Below, piece by piece: positions 38,841 through 47,387 of a DNA stretch of 48,381 bases. Source of the stretch: a virus. The position numbers and the translations under genes were made by a program. The notes beneath the pieces were generated by a model. That model searched no databases and was not told where the DNA came from. It saw only the letters and a program-made list of their open reading frames with translations. The DNA is taken from positions 1-48,381 of IMG/VR virus record IMGVR_UViG_3300048588_000108; one strand, written 5' to 3'. Every line of letters starts with the position of its first letter. Position 1 is the stretch's first letter.

Positions 38841-40103
38841 ATGAGTACCTCGAATGCTCTGGCGCGGCAGGACGACGCGCATTCTCCGACCGGGCTCGCG
38901 CAATCCGCGGGCGTCGCACTGGCCCGCGGCGAAACGTCCGCCGCCAGCGTCGCGGCCCGCGCGAAGGCGGAAGTCGAAGCGCGCGCGCTGATCGCGATCG
39001 GACGGCCGCGCGACGTCGCGCTGTTCCGTATCAAGTTGCTGGAAGCGTGCAAGCGGTCGCGCTTCGCCGAATCGGCGCGCTACAGCAAGCCGGTGGGCAA
39101 GCAGAAGGTCGAAGGCTTTTCGATCCGCTTCGCCGAAGAGTGCGCGCGCAGCTATGGCAACCTCGACATCGCCGCGGTGATCGTGTACGAAGACGACTAC
39201 CGGCGCGTGTTCGATGTCGTCGCGACCGACGTTGAGGCAAACAATACGTACCGGTTCCCCGTGACGATCGAGAAGTCGGTCGAACGGTCGTCGACGAAGG
39301 ACGGCGACGAAGTGCTCGGCAAGCGCACGAACTCACAAGGGCGCCCGACGTACATCATTCGCGCGACCGAGGACGCGCTGCTGAACAAGCAAGCCGCGGC
39401 GATCTCGAAGGCGCGTCGCCAGCTGATCTTACAGCACATCCCGTCGGATATCACCGAAGAGGCGCTGGAACAGATCGCCGCGACGCTGGCGGCCGAAGAG
39501 CGAAGCGACCCCGCGGCGAAGCGCAAGCGCTTGGTCGATGCGTTCTACGCGCTGGGCGTGATGCCCGACCAGATCGCGGAGTTCTTGGGGCTGGCGAAGA
39601 TCGACGCGATGAACGCGGCGCAGATCCGTTTCATGGGCACGATCTACACGGGCCTACGCGACGGCGAGACGACGTGGGCGGAGATCATGGCCAGCACGAA
39701 GAGCGACGACGGCAAGACGACGACGGTCGCGACCGACACGCGCAGCGCTACGGCGCGCCTTGACGCGGCGATCGCGAAGCCCGCCCCCGCCGCGGCCCCA
39801 GTCGTGGTGTCCGATCCGCCGCCGATGGAAGCGCCGCGGCCGCTGGTCGAAGAGGCACCGGTGCGCGACGGCGCTGCGGAATCGGTCGCCGCACCAGAGC
39901 CCAAGGCCATGGACGACGTGGAGATCCGGATGCGCGAGAACGCGCGTGCGAAAATCTCGGAGTACTACGAACACAAGGCCAGCGGCGGACGGCTCAACGC
40001 GGACGAAGTGAAGATGTACAACAAGCTACGGCGCGCGTATCCCGACATCTTCGCGGAGATCACGGGCGCGACGGACACCGACGACGAGGGGGGGCAGTCG
40101 TGA
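38841..40103 (+). CDS. Putative single-strand annealing-type recombination protein
   Basis: 420 residues. The N-terminal 220 (RDVALFRIKLLEACKRSRFAESARYSKPVGKQKVEGFSIRFAEECARSYGNLDIAAVIVYEDDYRRVFDVVATDVEANNTYRFPVTIEKSVERSS) resembles annealing-type proteins by position and beta-rich pattern, followed by a helix (NKQAAAISKARRQLILQHIPSDITEEALEQI). A Pro/Ala-rich linker (about 310-350) ends in a charged C-terminus. It lies directly behind the YqaJ nuclease, the usual pairing. I cannot place it in RecT, Erf or Sak from memory. Confidence 0.6.
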   Translation: MSTSNALARQDDAHSPTGLAQSAGVALARGETSAASVAARAKAEVEARALIAIGRPRDVALFRIKLLEACKRSRFAESARYSKPVGKQKVEGFSIRFAEECARSYGNLDIAAVIVYEDDYRRVFDVVATDVEANNTYRFPVTIEKSVERSSTKDGDEVLGKRTNSQGRPTYIIRATEDALLNKQAAAISKARRQLILQHIPSDITEEALEQIAATLAAEERSDPAAKRKRLVDAFYALGVMPDQIAEFLGLAKIDAMNAAQIRFMGTIYTGLRDGETTWAEIMASTKSDDGKTTTVATDTRSATARLDAAIAKPAPAAAPVVVSDPPPMEAPRPLVEEAPVRDGAAESVAAPEPKAMDDVEIRMRENARAKISEYYEHKASGGRLNADEVKMYNKLRRAYPDIFAEITGATDTDDEGGQS

Positions 40104-41410
40104 AGATCATCGAACTACGCGCCGAGAACTTCAAGCGACTAAGCGCGGTCGCCATCCGTCCCGACGCATCGGGGGCGCTGGTGGAGATCACCGGCGCCAA
40201 CGGCGAAGGCAAGTCGTCGGTGCTGGACGCAATCCTCTTCGCGCTGGCGGGCGCGAAGGGCGCGCCGGTCGATCCGATCCGACACGGCGCTGACAAGACC
40301 GAGGTCGAATTGGACCTCGGGGATCTCAAGGTCCGCAAGGTGCAGACCGAGAAGGGTACGACGCTGACGGTAACCAACGCCGACGGCGCGAAGTACCCGA
40401 AGGCGCAAGCGATGTTAGACGCCCTGCTCGGGGATCTGACGTTCGACCCGTTGGCGTTCGTCACGATGCCGCCCAAGCAACGCCTCGAAGTGCTGCGCGG
40501 GATCGTCACGCTGGACGTCGACCTCGACGCGATCGACCGCGCGATCGCCAGCGACTACGCGGAACGAACCGCGGTCGGGCGCATGGCGGACGAAGCGCGC
40601 GCGAAGGTGGCCGCGTTGGGTGAGCCGGTGCAAGGCGCGCCCTACGTCGACGAACAGCCGATCCTCGGCGAAGTGGCCGCGCTCAAGTCGCGGCGCGACG
40701 TGCTGGCGGATCGTCAGTCCAACGTCACGGCGCTTCGTTTGGAAGTCGCCAACGAACAGAATCAGGCGGCCGCGTGTGAACAACACATCGCGTTGCTGCG
40801 CGCGCAGATCGCGGAAATTGAGAAGCGCCGCGACCAGCACATCGCGCAAGCGACGGCGAAGGCCGCCGAGGCCAGCGTCGCCGTTGACGTGACCGAAGTC
40901 GACGCGGTGAAGGCCGCGCTCGTCGACGCCGAAACACGGCTGACTGTGGCGCGCGAAGCGAACGCGGCCGCACGGCAAGCGCACGGCGCGCTCGAAAAGT
41001 TCAACGCCGCGCACGCCGAGGCTGACAAGTACGCCGCGATGTACGAACGGCTCACCGACCGGATCGACACGGCGCGGAAGATGAAGGTCGAAGCGCTGGA
41101 GCGCGCGGTCTTCCCCGTGCCCGGGCTGTCGTTCGGTGATGGTGACGTATCGCTCGACGCCGTGCCGTTCTCACAGGCCAGCACGGCGCAACAGATCCTC
41201 GCCAGCTTCGCGATTGCGTGCGCCATGAATCCCAAGCTCAAGATCGTGCTCGTTCGGCATGGGTCGTTGTTGGACGATCGGTCGTTAGTGCAGTTGTCGC
41301 ACGCCGCGCACGACGCGGGTTATCAGGTGTGGATCGAACGCGTCGACACGACGGGGCGCGTTGGGTTCGTGATCGAAGACGGTACCGTCATCGCCGCCCC
41401 CTCACTCTAG
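40100..41410 (+). CDS. SbcC/RecF-like AAA ATPase with coiled coil
   Basis: 436 residues, starting at a GTG in a GTGA overlap. The N-terminus is an SMC/RecF head (MKIIELRAENFKRLSAVAI... TGANGEGKSSVLDAI, Walker A 32-39). Residues about 190-330 form a long coiled coil. The C-terminal head carries VSLDAVPFSQASTAQQILASFAIACAMNPKLKIVLVRHGSLLDD, where the signature and Walker B would be, though the canonical Asp-Glu pair of Walker B is replaced. It probably handles DNA ends with the nuclease and annealing protein. Confidence 0.8.
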   Translation: MKIIELRAENFKRLSAVAIRPDASGALVEITGANGEGKSSVLDAILFALAGAKGAPVDPIRHGADKTEVELDLGDLKVRKVQTEKGTTLTVTNADGAKYPKAQAMLDALLGDLTFDPLAFVTMPPKQRLEVLRGIVTLDVDLDAIDRAIASDYAERTAVGRMADEARAKVAALGEPVQGAPYVDEQPILGEVAALKSRRDVLADRQSNVTALRLEVANEQNQAAACEQHIALLRAQIAEIEKRRDQHIAQATAKAAEASVAVDVTEVDAVKAALVDAETRLTVAREANAAARQAHGALEKFNAAHAEADKYAAMYERLTDRIDTARKMKVEALERAVFPVPGLSFGDGDVSLDAVPFSQASTAQQILASFAIACAMNPKLKIVLVRHGSLLDDRSLVQLSHAAHDAGYQVWIERVDTTGRVGFVIEDGTVIAAPSL

Positions 41411-41420
41411 GAGTAGTACC

Positions 41421-42032
41421 GTGTTTCTCAACATTTCGAAGCTGCAGGTCGAGATCGCCCTTGCCGCGGTCGGGCATCACAAGACGCTGTGTCAGAACCA
41501 AGCCGCGCTGTCGCGTCGCTTGGAGATCAGCGAGACCGACGCCAAGGACCAGCTGGCGTGTAACACGTACCTGCAGAGCGTGCTCGACAAGTTCGCCGCC
41601 AGCGACGCCGACACGCATACGCTTGAGTTCGAGGCGCCCATGGCGGCCCGCGCGATGCGCGTCGCGCTGATCCAATGGGTGTCCCTTGCGATCACGCGCA
41701 ACAAGTCGGCGCACGGCGCGACGCTGACGACGGATCTCGGCGCGCGGCGATCCGCAGCGCAGAACTTGGTCGACCAGTTGAGCGACCAGCTGTCACTCCC
41801 GATCGAAGACGTGTCGGCGTTGGTGGCGCGCGCGGGCAAGAAGAGCAGCGCGACGCGGAAGGGGAAGGAAACCCCGACCATGGGCACCAACGACGGGTCG
41901 CAGCTGGACCTCGAGGACGACGACCCGACCGATGCGGTCGACGCCAAGCACGACGCCGAAGACGCCGACATGTGGGACGGTGAAGGGACGGCGGTCGTTG
42001 TCGATGAAGCGGACGAAGAGGTCGCGCACTAA
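41421..42032 (+). CDS. Hypothetical protein with acidic tail
   Basis: 203 residues from a GTG with TAGGAGT upstream. The first 140 are helical (KLQVEIALAAVGHHKTLCQNQAALSRRLEISETDAKDQLACN); the last 60 are strongly acidic (DLEDDDPTDAVDAKHDAEDADMWDGEGTAVVVDEADEEVAH). Acidic tails of this kind occur in DNA mimics and in ssDNA-binding partners. It lies just after the SbcC-like gene. Confidence 0.55.
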   Translation: MFLNISKLQVEIALAAVGHHKTLCQNQAALSRRLEISETDAKDQLACNTYLQSVLDKFAASDADTHTLEFEAPMAARAMRVALIQWVSLAITRNKSAHGATLTTDLGARRSAAQNLVDQLSDQLSLPIEDVSALVARAGKKSSATRKGKETPTMGTNDGSQLDLEDDDPTDAVDAKHDAEDADMWDGEGTAVVVDEADEEVAH

Positions 42033-42421
42033 TGGCGCCCGTGAGTGGGACGGCGCCAGACGGCGCGCACGGGGGCAGCACGTTGCCCCCGTTCGCGGGA
42101 CCACTGGCGCGCGCAAGTGATCCTGAGACATCGCACGACGCGGCCGAAGAGATCCGCAGCGCTGGTCGCGGGCTCAAGGGCCAGATCCTTCTCGTGATGC
42201 AAGCGGGCGCGCGCACCGACTGGACCGCGGGCGAAGTTGCCGACGCGCTGCACCGACACCATTCGCAAATCGGCAAGCGGTTCAGCGAACTCGCCGACGA
42301 GAAGTACATCGCGGAATGCGTCGGCGTGAAGCGGGAGTATCACGCGACGCACACGAAGCAAAACGCCTACGCGCTGACGGATCTTGGGCGCACGGTGCGG
42401 ATCATTGAGGGGGCATCATGA
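42032..42421 (+). CDS. Winged-helix DNA-binding protein
   Basis: 129 residues. RASDPETSHDAAEEIR (about 27-42) is a motif often seen at the start of phage winged-helix proteins; KGQILLVMQAGARTDWTAGEVADALHRHHSQIGKRFSELADEKYIAE is the HTH and wing. ATG overlaps the previous stop. Role: probable regulator or DNA-binding accessory. Confidence 0.7.
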   Translation: MAPVSGTAPDGAHGGSTLPPFAGPLARASDPETSHDAAEEIRSAGRGLKGQILLVMQAGARTDWTAGEVADALHRHHSQIGKRFSELADEKYIAECVGVKREYHATHTKQNAYALTDLGRTVRIIEGAS

Positions 42422-43122
42422 CCGACCAGCTCCCGACCGACCCGACGCCGCAGACGCCCGTGCTCCTGCCGTGCCCGAATTCGTGGTGCGGCGGCAAGCT
42501 GAGCGCCGTTGTCAGCAATCACGGATCAGACGACGATCCGGAGTTCTTCGCCGAATGCCTCTGCGGAGTTACTGGCCCGTCCGCGCTGACAGAAGCAGAA
42601 GCCGCCGCCGCGTGGAACCGCCGCGCTCCCGTGGCGACCCATGCGACCCTGACCACGCCCGCGACCGCTGGGCAGTTGCGGGAGGACGCCGCTGTTATCC
42701 GTGAAGATGTTGAATCTGGAATGTTTCACCCATCAACAGGAGAGCGACACCTCCGCGCCGCCGTCGCGCTCGACGCCGAGGCCGCACGGATGGAGGCGAA
42801 GACGTGGCCGCGTTCAGATGCGGTGACGCGACTCGTCCGCGCCGCTCGGCACCTGATGCTCGACCACGACTGCGACCACGACAGTCACGAGGAAGTGATG
42901 CACGCTATTGCGGCTGTTGAGGCCCCCGCGCACCCCCACGCCGAGTTGCGCGGGTGGGGGGTGATGCGACCGGATGGGACGCTGGTGCACACAGTGTTCC
43001 CGAGCACCGGCGACGGCTGGGTTTTGGAAGATCAGCAGAGACACGTGGACATTATGTACGGCGACACTTGCCGCGCCGTCAAAGTCCGCCTCACCACGGA
43101 GGGGGCAGATGCCGACGTTTAG
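42418..43122 (+). CDS. Lar-family restriction alleviation-like protein
   Basis: 234 residues. LLPCPNSWCGGKL (C19, C24) then ECLCGVTGPSALTEAEAAAAWNRRA (C47, C49) is the Lar zinc ribbon that ends AW.N.R. Lar proteins relieve type I restriction in enterobacteria; here I infer antirestriction of some kind. The C-terminal 160 residues are long for the family and contain HDCDHDSHEEV. Confidence 0.75.
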   Translation: MTDQLPTDPTPQTPVLLPCPNSWCGGKLSAVVSNHGSDDDPEFFAECLCGVTGPSALTEAEAAAAWNRRAPVATHATLTTPATAGQLREDAAVIREDVESGMFHPSTGERHLRAAVALDAEAARMEAKTWPRSDAVTRLVRAARHLMLDHDCDHDSHEEVMHAIAAVEAPAHPHAELRGWGVMRPDGTLVHTVFPSTGDGWVLEDQQRHVDIMYGDTCRAVKVRLTTEGADADV

Positions 43123-43246
43123 CTCTGGCACTTGCTACTGCGGCAAGTGCGCTCAGTGCGCGAATCGACAGACGCGGCGACTGCTAGCGTCGATGACATT
43201 CCACCAACGCAAGGCGTGGCGGAAGTCGCGCACCGAGAGGGCGTGA
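43109..43246 (+). CDS. 45-residue zinc-ribbon-like protein
   Basis: CYCGKCAQCANRQTRRLLASMTF gives CxCxxCxxC, a tight zinc-knuckle pattern, with a basic C-terminus (RKAWRKSRTERA). It starts within the end of the Lar gene (14-base overlap), and its stop overlaps the next ATG. Confidence 0.6.
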   Translation: MPTFSSGTCYCGKCAQCANRQTRRLLASMTFHQRKAWRKSRTERA

Positions 43247-43686
43247 TGCCAGCCAAGCGACTACACCCCTCAGATCTCGCCGCCCCATCGCGCGAGGTCC
43301 AACTCAAGCTGATGGAAGACGCGACGCGCAAGCGCAAGGCGACCGCACACAAGGCAACGAATCACCTGTTCTTCGCGCGGCGCTGCGAAGAGCACGGGCT
43401 CCCGCGCCCGGTGTGGGAGTTCGAGTTCCACCCGTCGCGCAAGTTCCGCGCTGACTTCGCGTGGCCCGCGTATCGCGTGATCTTGGAACTGGACGGCGGG
43501 CTCTTCGGCAAGAAAACGCACGGCGCGATCGCGAAGCTACTCAGCGACCGCGAACGCGATATCGAAACGCAACTCGTCGGGTGGATCGTGCTCCGCATCC
43601 CGTGGGACCGCTACACCGACGACACCACACTCGAACTTGTCGGACGCGCGATCGCGTTTCGGCGGTCGGAGGGTTACCCGAAGTGA
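43246..43686 (+). CDS. PD-(D/E)XK endonuclease-like protein
   Basis: 146 residues from the ATG at 43246 (TGATG overlap). EFHPSRKFRADFAWPAYRVILELDGGLFG carries the Asp (RADFAW) and the acidic E-x-D of the Vsr/DUF559/VRR-type fold, followed by THG and DRERDIETQLVGWIVLRIPWDRY. The sequence resembles small phage endonucleases that process branched or nicked DNA. Confidence 0.7.
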   Translation: MPAKRLHPSDLAAPSREVQLKLMEDATRKRKATAHKATNHLFFARRCEEHGLPRPVWEFEFHPSRKFRADFAWPAYRVILELDGGLFGKKTHGAIAKLLSDRERDIETQLVGWIVLRIPWDRYTDDTTLELVGRAIAFRRSEGYPK

Positions 43687-44105
43687 AAGCGCAGCGCACA
43701 AGAGACGGCTCGCTAGCGACGCTGTCGCACAATGCGTACCTAGTCGACCAAGCAACCGCGCGGATCCGCGCGCAGTACCTCGCGATGTCCGAAACGTACC
43801 GTGCCGACGGCAAGACCATTGTCGCCGAAGTGGTTCGCCTGATTGCGGAACGTGGCCACAAAATCACAACCTGCGCGGGCATTCGACGCGATCTCGGTCT
43901 AGCCCCAGCGACGCTTGCCAGCGCACTGGTGCGCGGCACCGGCCACGGGTCGCGGTGGTGGCTCGATAACTACCGGCTTGCGATCGTGCAACAACTGCGC
44001 GAACGTGCGTCGCTATCACAGGCCAAGATCAGCGAACTCATGAACGCAACGAGTCCGCAGTCGTTCGGTCGTTGGCTTCACCGTACAGAGGGGTATGCCA
44101 AGTGA
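43683..44105 (+). CDS. HTH protein with AraC-like recognition helix
   Basis: 140 residues from a GTG in a GTGA overlap. The C-terminus SLSQAKISELMNATSPQSFGRWLHRTEGYAK is close to the second HTH of AraC-type regulators ('IA..LGF.SPQSF.R.FKR..G.'). A first helix-turn-helix-like region may lie at about 60-90 (ITTCAGIRRDLGLAPATLASALVRG). No ligand domain is present. It may be a regulator of late genes. Confidence 0.6.
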   Translation: MKAQRTRDGSLATLSHNAYLVDQATARIRAQYLAMSETYRADGKTIVAEVVRLIAERGHKITTCAGIRRDLGLAPATLASALVRGTGHGSRWWLDNYRLAIVQQLRERASLSQAKISELMNATSPQSFGRWLHRTEGYAK

Positions 44106-44233
44106 TCGAACCTACGTGTAACGAATCGGCTGGCATGCTGGTCTCCATTGTCGGGACGCTGCTAGGAATCCTTCTCGGCGCTTGGATTGGTTCAGGCGGC
44201 GTCGCCCGCACCTTTGACAGAGATCGACGCTAA
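44102..44233 (+). CDS. 43-residue membrane protein
   Basis: GTG start overlapping the previous stop. MLVSIVGTLLGILLGAWIGSGG is the membrane segment; the end is basic (ARTFDRDRR). Paralogue of the 34-residue protein at 36378 (SLISIVGVLSGIVFGAWIASRG). Confidence 0.65.
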   Translation: MIEPTCNESAGMLVSIVGTLLGILLGAWIGSGGVARTFDRDRR

Positions 44234-44547
44234 TGCGCTCAATGAGCAAGATCGGCATGATCAGCGCGGTGCTGGCCGCCAGCGCCATGGCCGCGCCGCA
44301 CGAAGAGGCGCCGCCGCCCGACGTGCCAGCGCCCAAGCCTAAGCGCGCACGCAAGCGCAGCGGGGAGAAGGAACAGGTGCGGCCCCGGCAGTTCGCGCGG
44401 CGCAATCCGAACGCACAGCGCTTTTCGAAGGCGCGCGCCGATCGCTCCGAGAAGTTCGTCGCGACACTGATTGCGCGTGCTGAGGCGAAGCGTGCCCGAC
44501 GCCGCGCGCGGAATCTTTGGTTCGCGCAGCTGAGGGATCTCAAGTGA
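44233..44547 (+). CDS. Basic hypothetical protein
   Basis: 104 residues. After a short Ala-rich start (MSKIGMISAVLAASAMAAPHEEAPPPDVPAP), which is only a weak signal-peptide candidate, the rest is strongly basic (KPKRARKRSGEKEQVRPRQFARRNP and AKRARRRARNLW). Suggests nucleic-acid binding. It overlaps the previous stop by one base. Confidence 0.6.
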   Translation: MRSMSKIGMISAVLAASAMAAPHEEAPPPDVPAPKPKRARKRSGEKEQVRPRQFARRNPNAQRFSKARADRSEKFVATLIARAEAKRARRRARNLWFAQLRDLK

Positions 44548-45077
44548 TGACGCGCGCCAAGAAGGCCCCGGCGCCGTTCGTCATGGCGGCGAAGACGACC
44601 GTCGCCGCGTCGAAGAGCGCGATGGAACTTGAGAAAATCCTACGCCGCTACGGCGCGACAGGGTTCAGCGTCGCGCGCGATTACACCCACTGGCGGATCG
44701 CGGTCTCGTTCGTGGTGCCCGACACCGCCGACGGGGGCGCGACGTTAGTGCCGGTGAAGATCCCGGTCGAAGTCTCGCGCGTGTATGATCGGCTGTACGG
44801 CATGCCGAAGAAATGGGGCACGGAACGCCGCGCCCCCGTCGGGTACAACAAAGCCAAGATGGAACAGGCCGAACGCGTCGCGTTTCGCAACCTTGTACTA
44901 TGGGTCGACGCTGCCCTCTCCGCGGCAACGATCGGCATGCAAACGATCACCGAGGCCCTGTTCGCGCATGCGGTCGTTGGCGACGGTGGCGAACGCATGA
45001 TCGAAGTCGTGAGCGACGCGCAGGGACAGCTTGCGCTCGGCGTGCGGCGACTCTTGACGTCGGGGGCATCGACATGA
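44547..45077 (+). CDS. Conserved phage hypothetical protein
   Basis: 176 residues from the ATG at 44547. MELEKILRRYGATGFSVARDYTHWRIAVSFVVPDTADGGATLVPVKIPVEVSRVYDRL, and later KMEQAERVAFRNLVLWVDAALSAATIG, match a family common in prophages. Its role is unknown to me. Alpha/beta pattern without a clear active site. Confidence 0.65.
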   Translation: MTRAKKAPAPFVMAAKTTVAASKSAMELEKILRRYGATGFSVARDYTHWRIAVSFVVPDTADGGATLVPVKIPVEVSRVYDRLYGMPKKWGTERRAPVGYNKAKMEQAERVAFRNLVLWVDAALSAATIGMQTITEALFAHAVVGDGGERMIEVVSDAQGQLALGVRRLLTSGAST

Positions 45078-45253
45078 ACGGCGAATCATGTGAGTCGTGC
45101 AAGTTCTTCGCGCGGTGGAATCAAAGCCGCGAAGACGGAACTTGCTACCGATACCCGCCGGGGAACGGAATCACCAAGCGGCCCAAGGTGAGCACCGAAG
45201 AATGGTGCGGTGAGTATCAGCCGATGCCGCCGATTGCTGAGGACAAAAACTAA
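45074..45253 (+). CDS. Small Cys-rich zinc protein
   Basis: 59 residues. ESCESCKFFARWNQSREDGTCYRYPPGNGI...EEWCGEYQPM gives CxxC...C...C. It is like the 109-residue protein at 2158. It starts inside the previous gene's stop. Confidence 0.7.
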   Translation: MNGESCESCKFFARWNQSREDGTCYRYPPGNGITKRPKVSTEEWCGEYQPMPPIAEDKN

Positions 45254-45966
45254 TGGCCACGAAGACCGGTATCGAATGGACGGACCGCACATGGAACCCG
45301 TGGCACGGCTGCACGCATGTCTCGGCCGGGTGCGACAACTGCTACATGTTCACCGAAAAGCGACGCTATGGGCAGGATCCCGAGCAGGTCGTGCGGTCCA
45401 AGACGACGTTCAACGCGCCGCTAAAGTGGGGCGCTGAACCCGCGCGCGTGTTCACGTGTTCGTGGAGCGACTGGTTCCACGTCGACGCTGATCCGTGGCG
45501 TGACGAAGCGTGGGACATTATCCGACGCACACCGCATCTCACGTATCAGATCTTGACCAAGCGCACGGGCCGCATTGCGCGGCATCTTCCCGCCGACTGG
45601 GGCGACGGTTACCCAAACGTGTGGCTCGGGACGAGCGTAGAGTCGCAAGATCAGGTGTTCCGTGCGCGGCAACTTTCGGCCGTGCCAGCCGCGCAGCGCT
45701 TTCTATCCTGCGAACCGCTGATTGGCGCCGTTGACTTGCGCGATGCGCTGAACGGCATCGCGTGGGTGATCGTTGGCGGTGAGAGTGGCCCGAATCACAG
45801 AATGATGAAACCAGAGTGGGCGCGCGCTATTCGTGATGCGTGCGCGACAAGTGGAGTCGCATTCTTTTTCAAGCAATGGGGCGGCCCGAGAGGACACAAG
45901 CGCGGCGGTGAAGATGCGCTGCTCGACGGCGTGCGACACGTGCACTTCCCAGCAGAGGGCAGCTAA
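45253..45966 (+). CDS. DUF5131 / Gp37-Gp68 family protein
   Basis: 237 residues. WNPWHGCTHVSAGCDNCYM gives C20-x6-C27-x2-C30, then FTCSWSDWFH, ILTKRTGRIARHLP, LGTSVESQDQVFRARQL, FLSCEPLIGAVDL and WVIVGGESGPNHRMM, all standard for this family. It resembles radical SAM enzymes; the substrate is not known. Some members are paired with TcmP (three-Cys-motif partner), which I do not see here. Coupled to both neighbours. Confidence 0.85.
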   Translation: MATKTGIEWTDRTWNPWHGCTHVSAGCDNCYMFTEKRRYGQDPEQVVRSKTTFNAPLKWGAEPARVFTCSWSDWFHVDADPWRDEAWDIIRRTPHLTYQILTKRTGRIARHLPADWGDGYPNVWLGTSVESQDQVFRARQLSAVPAAQRFLSCEPLIGAVDLRDALNGIAWVIVGGESGPNHRMMKPEWARAIRDACATSGVAFFFKQWGGPRGHKRGGEDALLDGVRHVHFPAEGS

Positions 45967-46232
45967 TGGCGATGACCGCCGAACGCCGCCGTCTCTATCT
46001 GCGCGACATGTGGCAGCTGGACGAACTCCACAAGCTGGGCGAGATCGAGGTGCGCTTGCTTGACGAGACGAATCATAAGGGGCACTATCGACTGACCTTC
46101 CCGTCGGGGATGGTCGTCGACTTCTGGCCGCATACGGGGCGGTGGAAGCCGCACCCGCTCAAGATAGATCGCCCGGCGTGTACCGGCGGGCTCGACGCGG
46201 CTCGACGCTTCGTGAGGGCGCATACGAAATGA
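45966..46232 (+). CDS. Small hypothetical protein
   Basis: 88 residues, starting on the TAATG overlap. YLRDMWQLDELHKLGEIEVRLLDETNHKGHYRLTFPSGMVVDFWPHTGRWKPHPLKID looks like a small alpha/beta protein with many aromatic residues near the middle. Not recognised. Confidence 0.6.
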   Translation: MAMTAERRRLYLRDMWQLDELHKLGEIEVRLLDETNHKGHYRLTFPSGMVVDFWPHTGRWKPHPLKIDRPACTGGLDAARRFVRAHTK

Positions 46233-46489
46233 AATGCGACGCTGATTTCTTTCCGCCTGTGTTGGTGGCGCTGCTCATTGTTGTCCTGTCGTGCACCGAC
46301 ACGCCGACGGCACCTGCACCGGTGACGCCGACGGGCTGCTGCATGGTCACATGGTATCCGCGCGCCCTTGGCGTCGATACGCTGGCGTGGATCCCTTGCG
46401 CGCAGACCGCGTTCCCCGGTGTGACCACTCTCGCGCGGATCCCATGTTCGTGCGACTCGATCCCGACTCACCTACTCCGCACCCACTGA
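46229..46489 (+). CDS. Phage-encoded lipoprotein
   Basis: 86 residues. VLVALLIVVLSC gives a lipobox VLSC with Cys22, followed by TDTPTAPAP, typical of an exported lipoprotein. The N-terminal charge is low and the start is in an ATGA overlap. It contains extra Cys residues. It may be an outer-membrane lipoprotein for superinfection exclusion, or an o-spanin, though the lysis genes are elsewhere. Suggests a Gram-negative host. Confidence 0.65.
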   Translation: MKCDADFFPPVLVALLIVVLSCTDTPTAPAPVTPTGCCMVTWYPRALGVDTLAWIPCAQTAFPGVTTLARIPCSCDSIPTHLLRTH

Positions 46490-46953
46490 TGACGAAGCAC
46501 GCGAAGCCGCGCCGCACCAAGGGCGCCAAGCGACCCAACCCCGCGGTCGCCGGGCACCGATACCAGATCGTGTACAACTCCCCGCTGGCGCTCTACCTGC
46601 TGGAAAAGCGCACGCCCGACGCGACGCCAGAAGAACGGGCGAAGATGAACTTCGCCTTCACGCTGCCCGCGCTCACGTTCCGCGGCGTGGTCGTGTATGT
46701 CGCGCGCGACTACATCACACAGCGCCACTTGGCGCACGAACTTGGGGGCCACGGCTGGCAGCGGCACCGGATGGGGTTCGCTGACTACGGCGCGACGTAC
46801 AGCTGGCATTATCTGGCGCTGAACAAGGGATGGAAGCAACACCCTATGGAGCTCGAGGCCAAGCGCCGCGAAGAGGAAACGGTCGGGATCTTCCCGCTAC
46901 GGCTGCACGTGCTTGAGGGGCGCGAATACGTCACCTATGCCAAGGCCGCCTGA
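46489..46953 (+). CDS. Metallopeptidase-like protein with HExxxH motif
   Basis: 154 residues from the ATG at 46489. RHLAHELGGHGWQRHRMG (H83, E84, H88) resembles the HExxH helix of zinc peptidases, with the 'WQ..R.G' that follows in related domains, but one residue is inserted between Glu and the second His. A later Glu (E121 or E123) in HPMELEAKRREEE is the possible third ligand. The rest (AALTFRGVVVYVARD) fits the fold. Either a divergent active protein or a non-catalytic relative. Confidence 0.55.
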   Translation: MTKHAKPRRTKGAKRPNPAVAGHRYQIVYNSPLALYLLEKRTPDATPEERAKMNFAFTLPALTFRGVVVYVARDYITQRHLAHELGGHGWQRHRMGFADYGATYSWHYLALNKGWKQHPMELEAKRREEETVGIFPLRLHVLEGREYVTYAKAA

Positions 46954-47387
46954 TGCCGTCGCCAAAGCGAAAAGAGGCGGTCGTCATTGACGGCGGGGGC
47001 TACTCAGGCCACTACATCCGACTGCTACAAGAGGCCGCGAACGAACTCGCCGAACGTGACGCGGTGGCCGCGAAGATCGAGAAGACGCGCGGCGGCCGCA
47101 AGCCGTTTACGCTGCGCGTCGATCGCGGACACTTGTCGACGACCAGCCTAACGGATCTTGCGTTCGCCGCGCTGCCCGCGACGCGCGCCGACGCGAAGAC
47201 GATCGGGGCAATTGCCGAGGAGATCGGACGCGATCGCCGCACGACATCCCGAGCGCTGGTCGATCTGCTCAAGAAGACGAAGCACGTCGCGCGCGATTGG
47301 CGTGCGTTCACCGGCGACGATCGCCGCGGCAAACTCCCCGCGGGCTGGCATTGGTGGCGTGTCGTCGACGACGAGGCCCACTCGTGA
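46953..47387 (+). CDS. HTH-like hypothetical protein
   Basis: 144 residues. The C-terminal half (LTDLAFAALPATRADAKTIGAIAEEIGRDRRTTSRALVDLLKKTKHVARDWRAF) resembles a winged helix: 'IA.EIGRDRRTTSRALVDLLK'. It overlaps the methyltransferase start by four bases. A DNA-binding role is inferred. Confidence 0.6.
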   Translation: MPSPKRKEAVVIDGGGYSGHYIRLLQEAANELAERDAVAAKIEKTRGGRKPFTLRVDRGHLSTTSLTDLAFAALPATRADAKTIGAIAEEIGRDRRTTSRALVDLLKKTKHVARDWRAFTGDDRRGKLPAGWHWWRVVDDEAHS

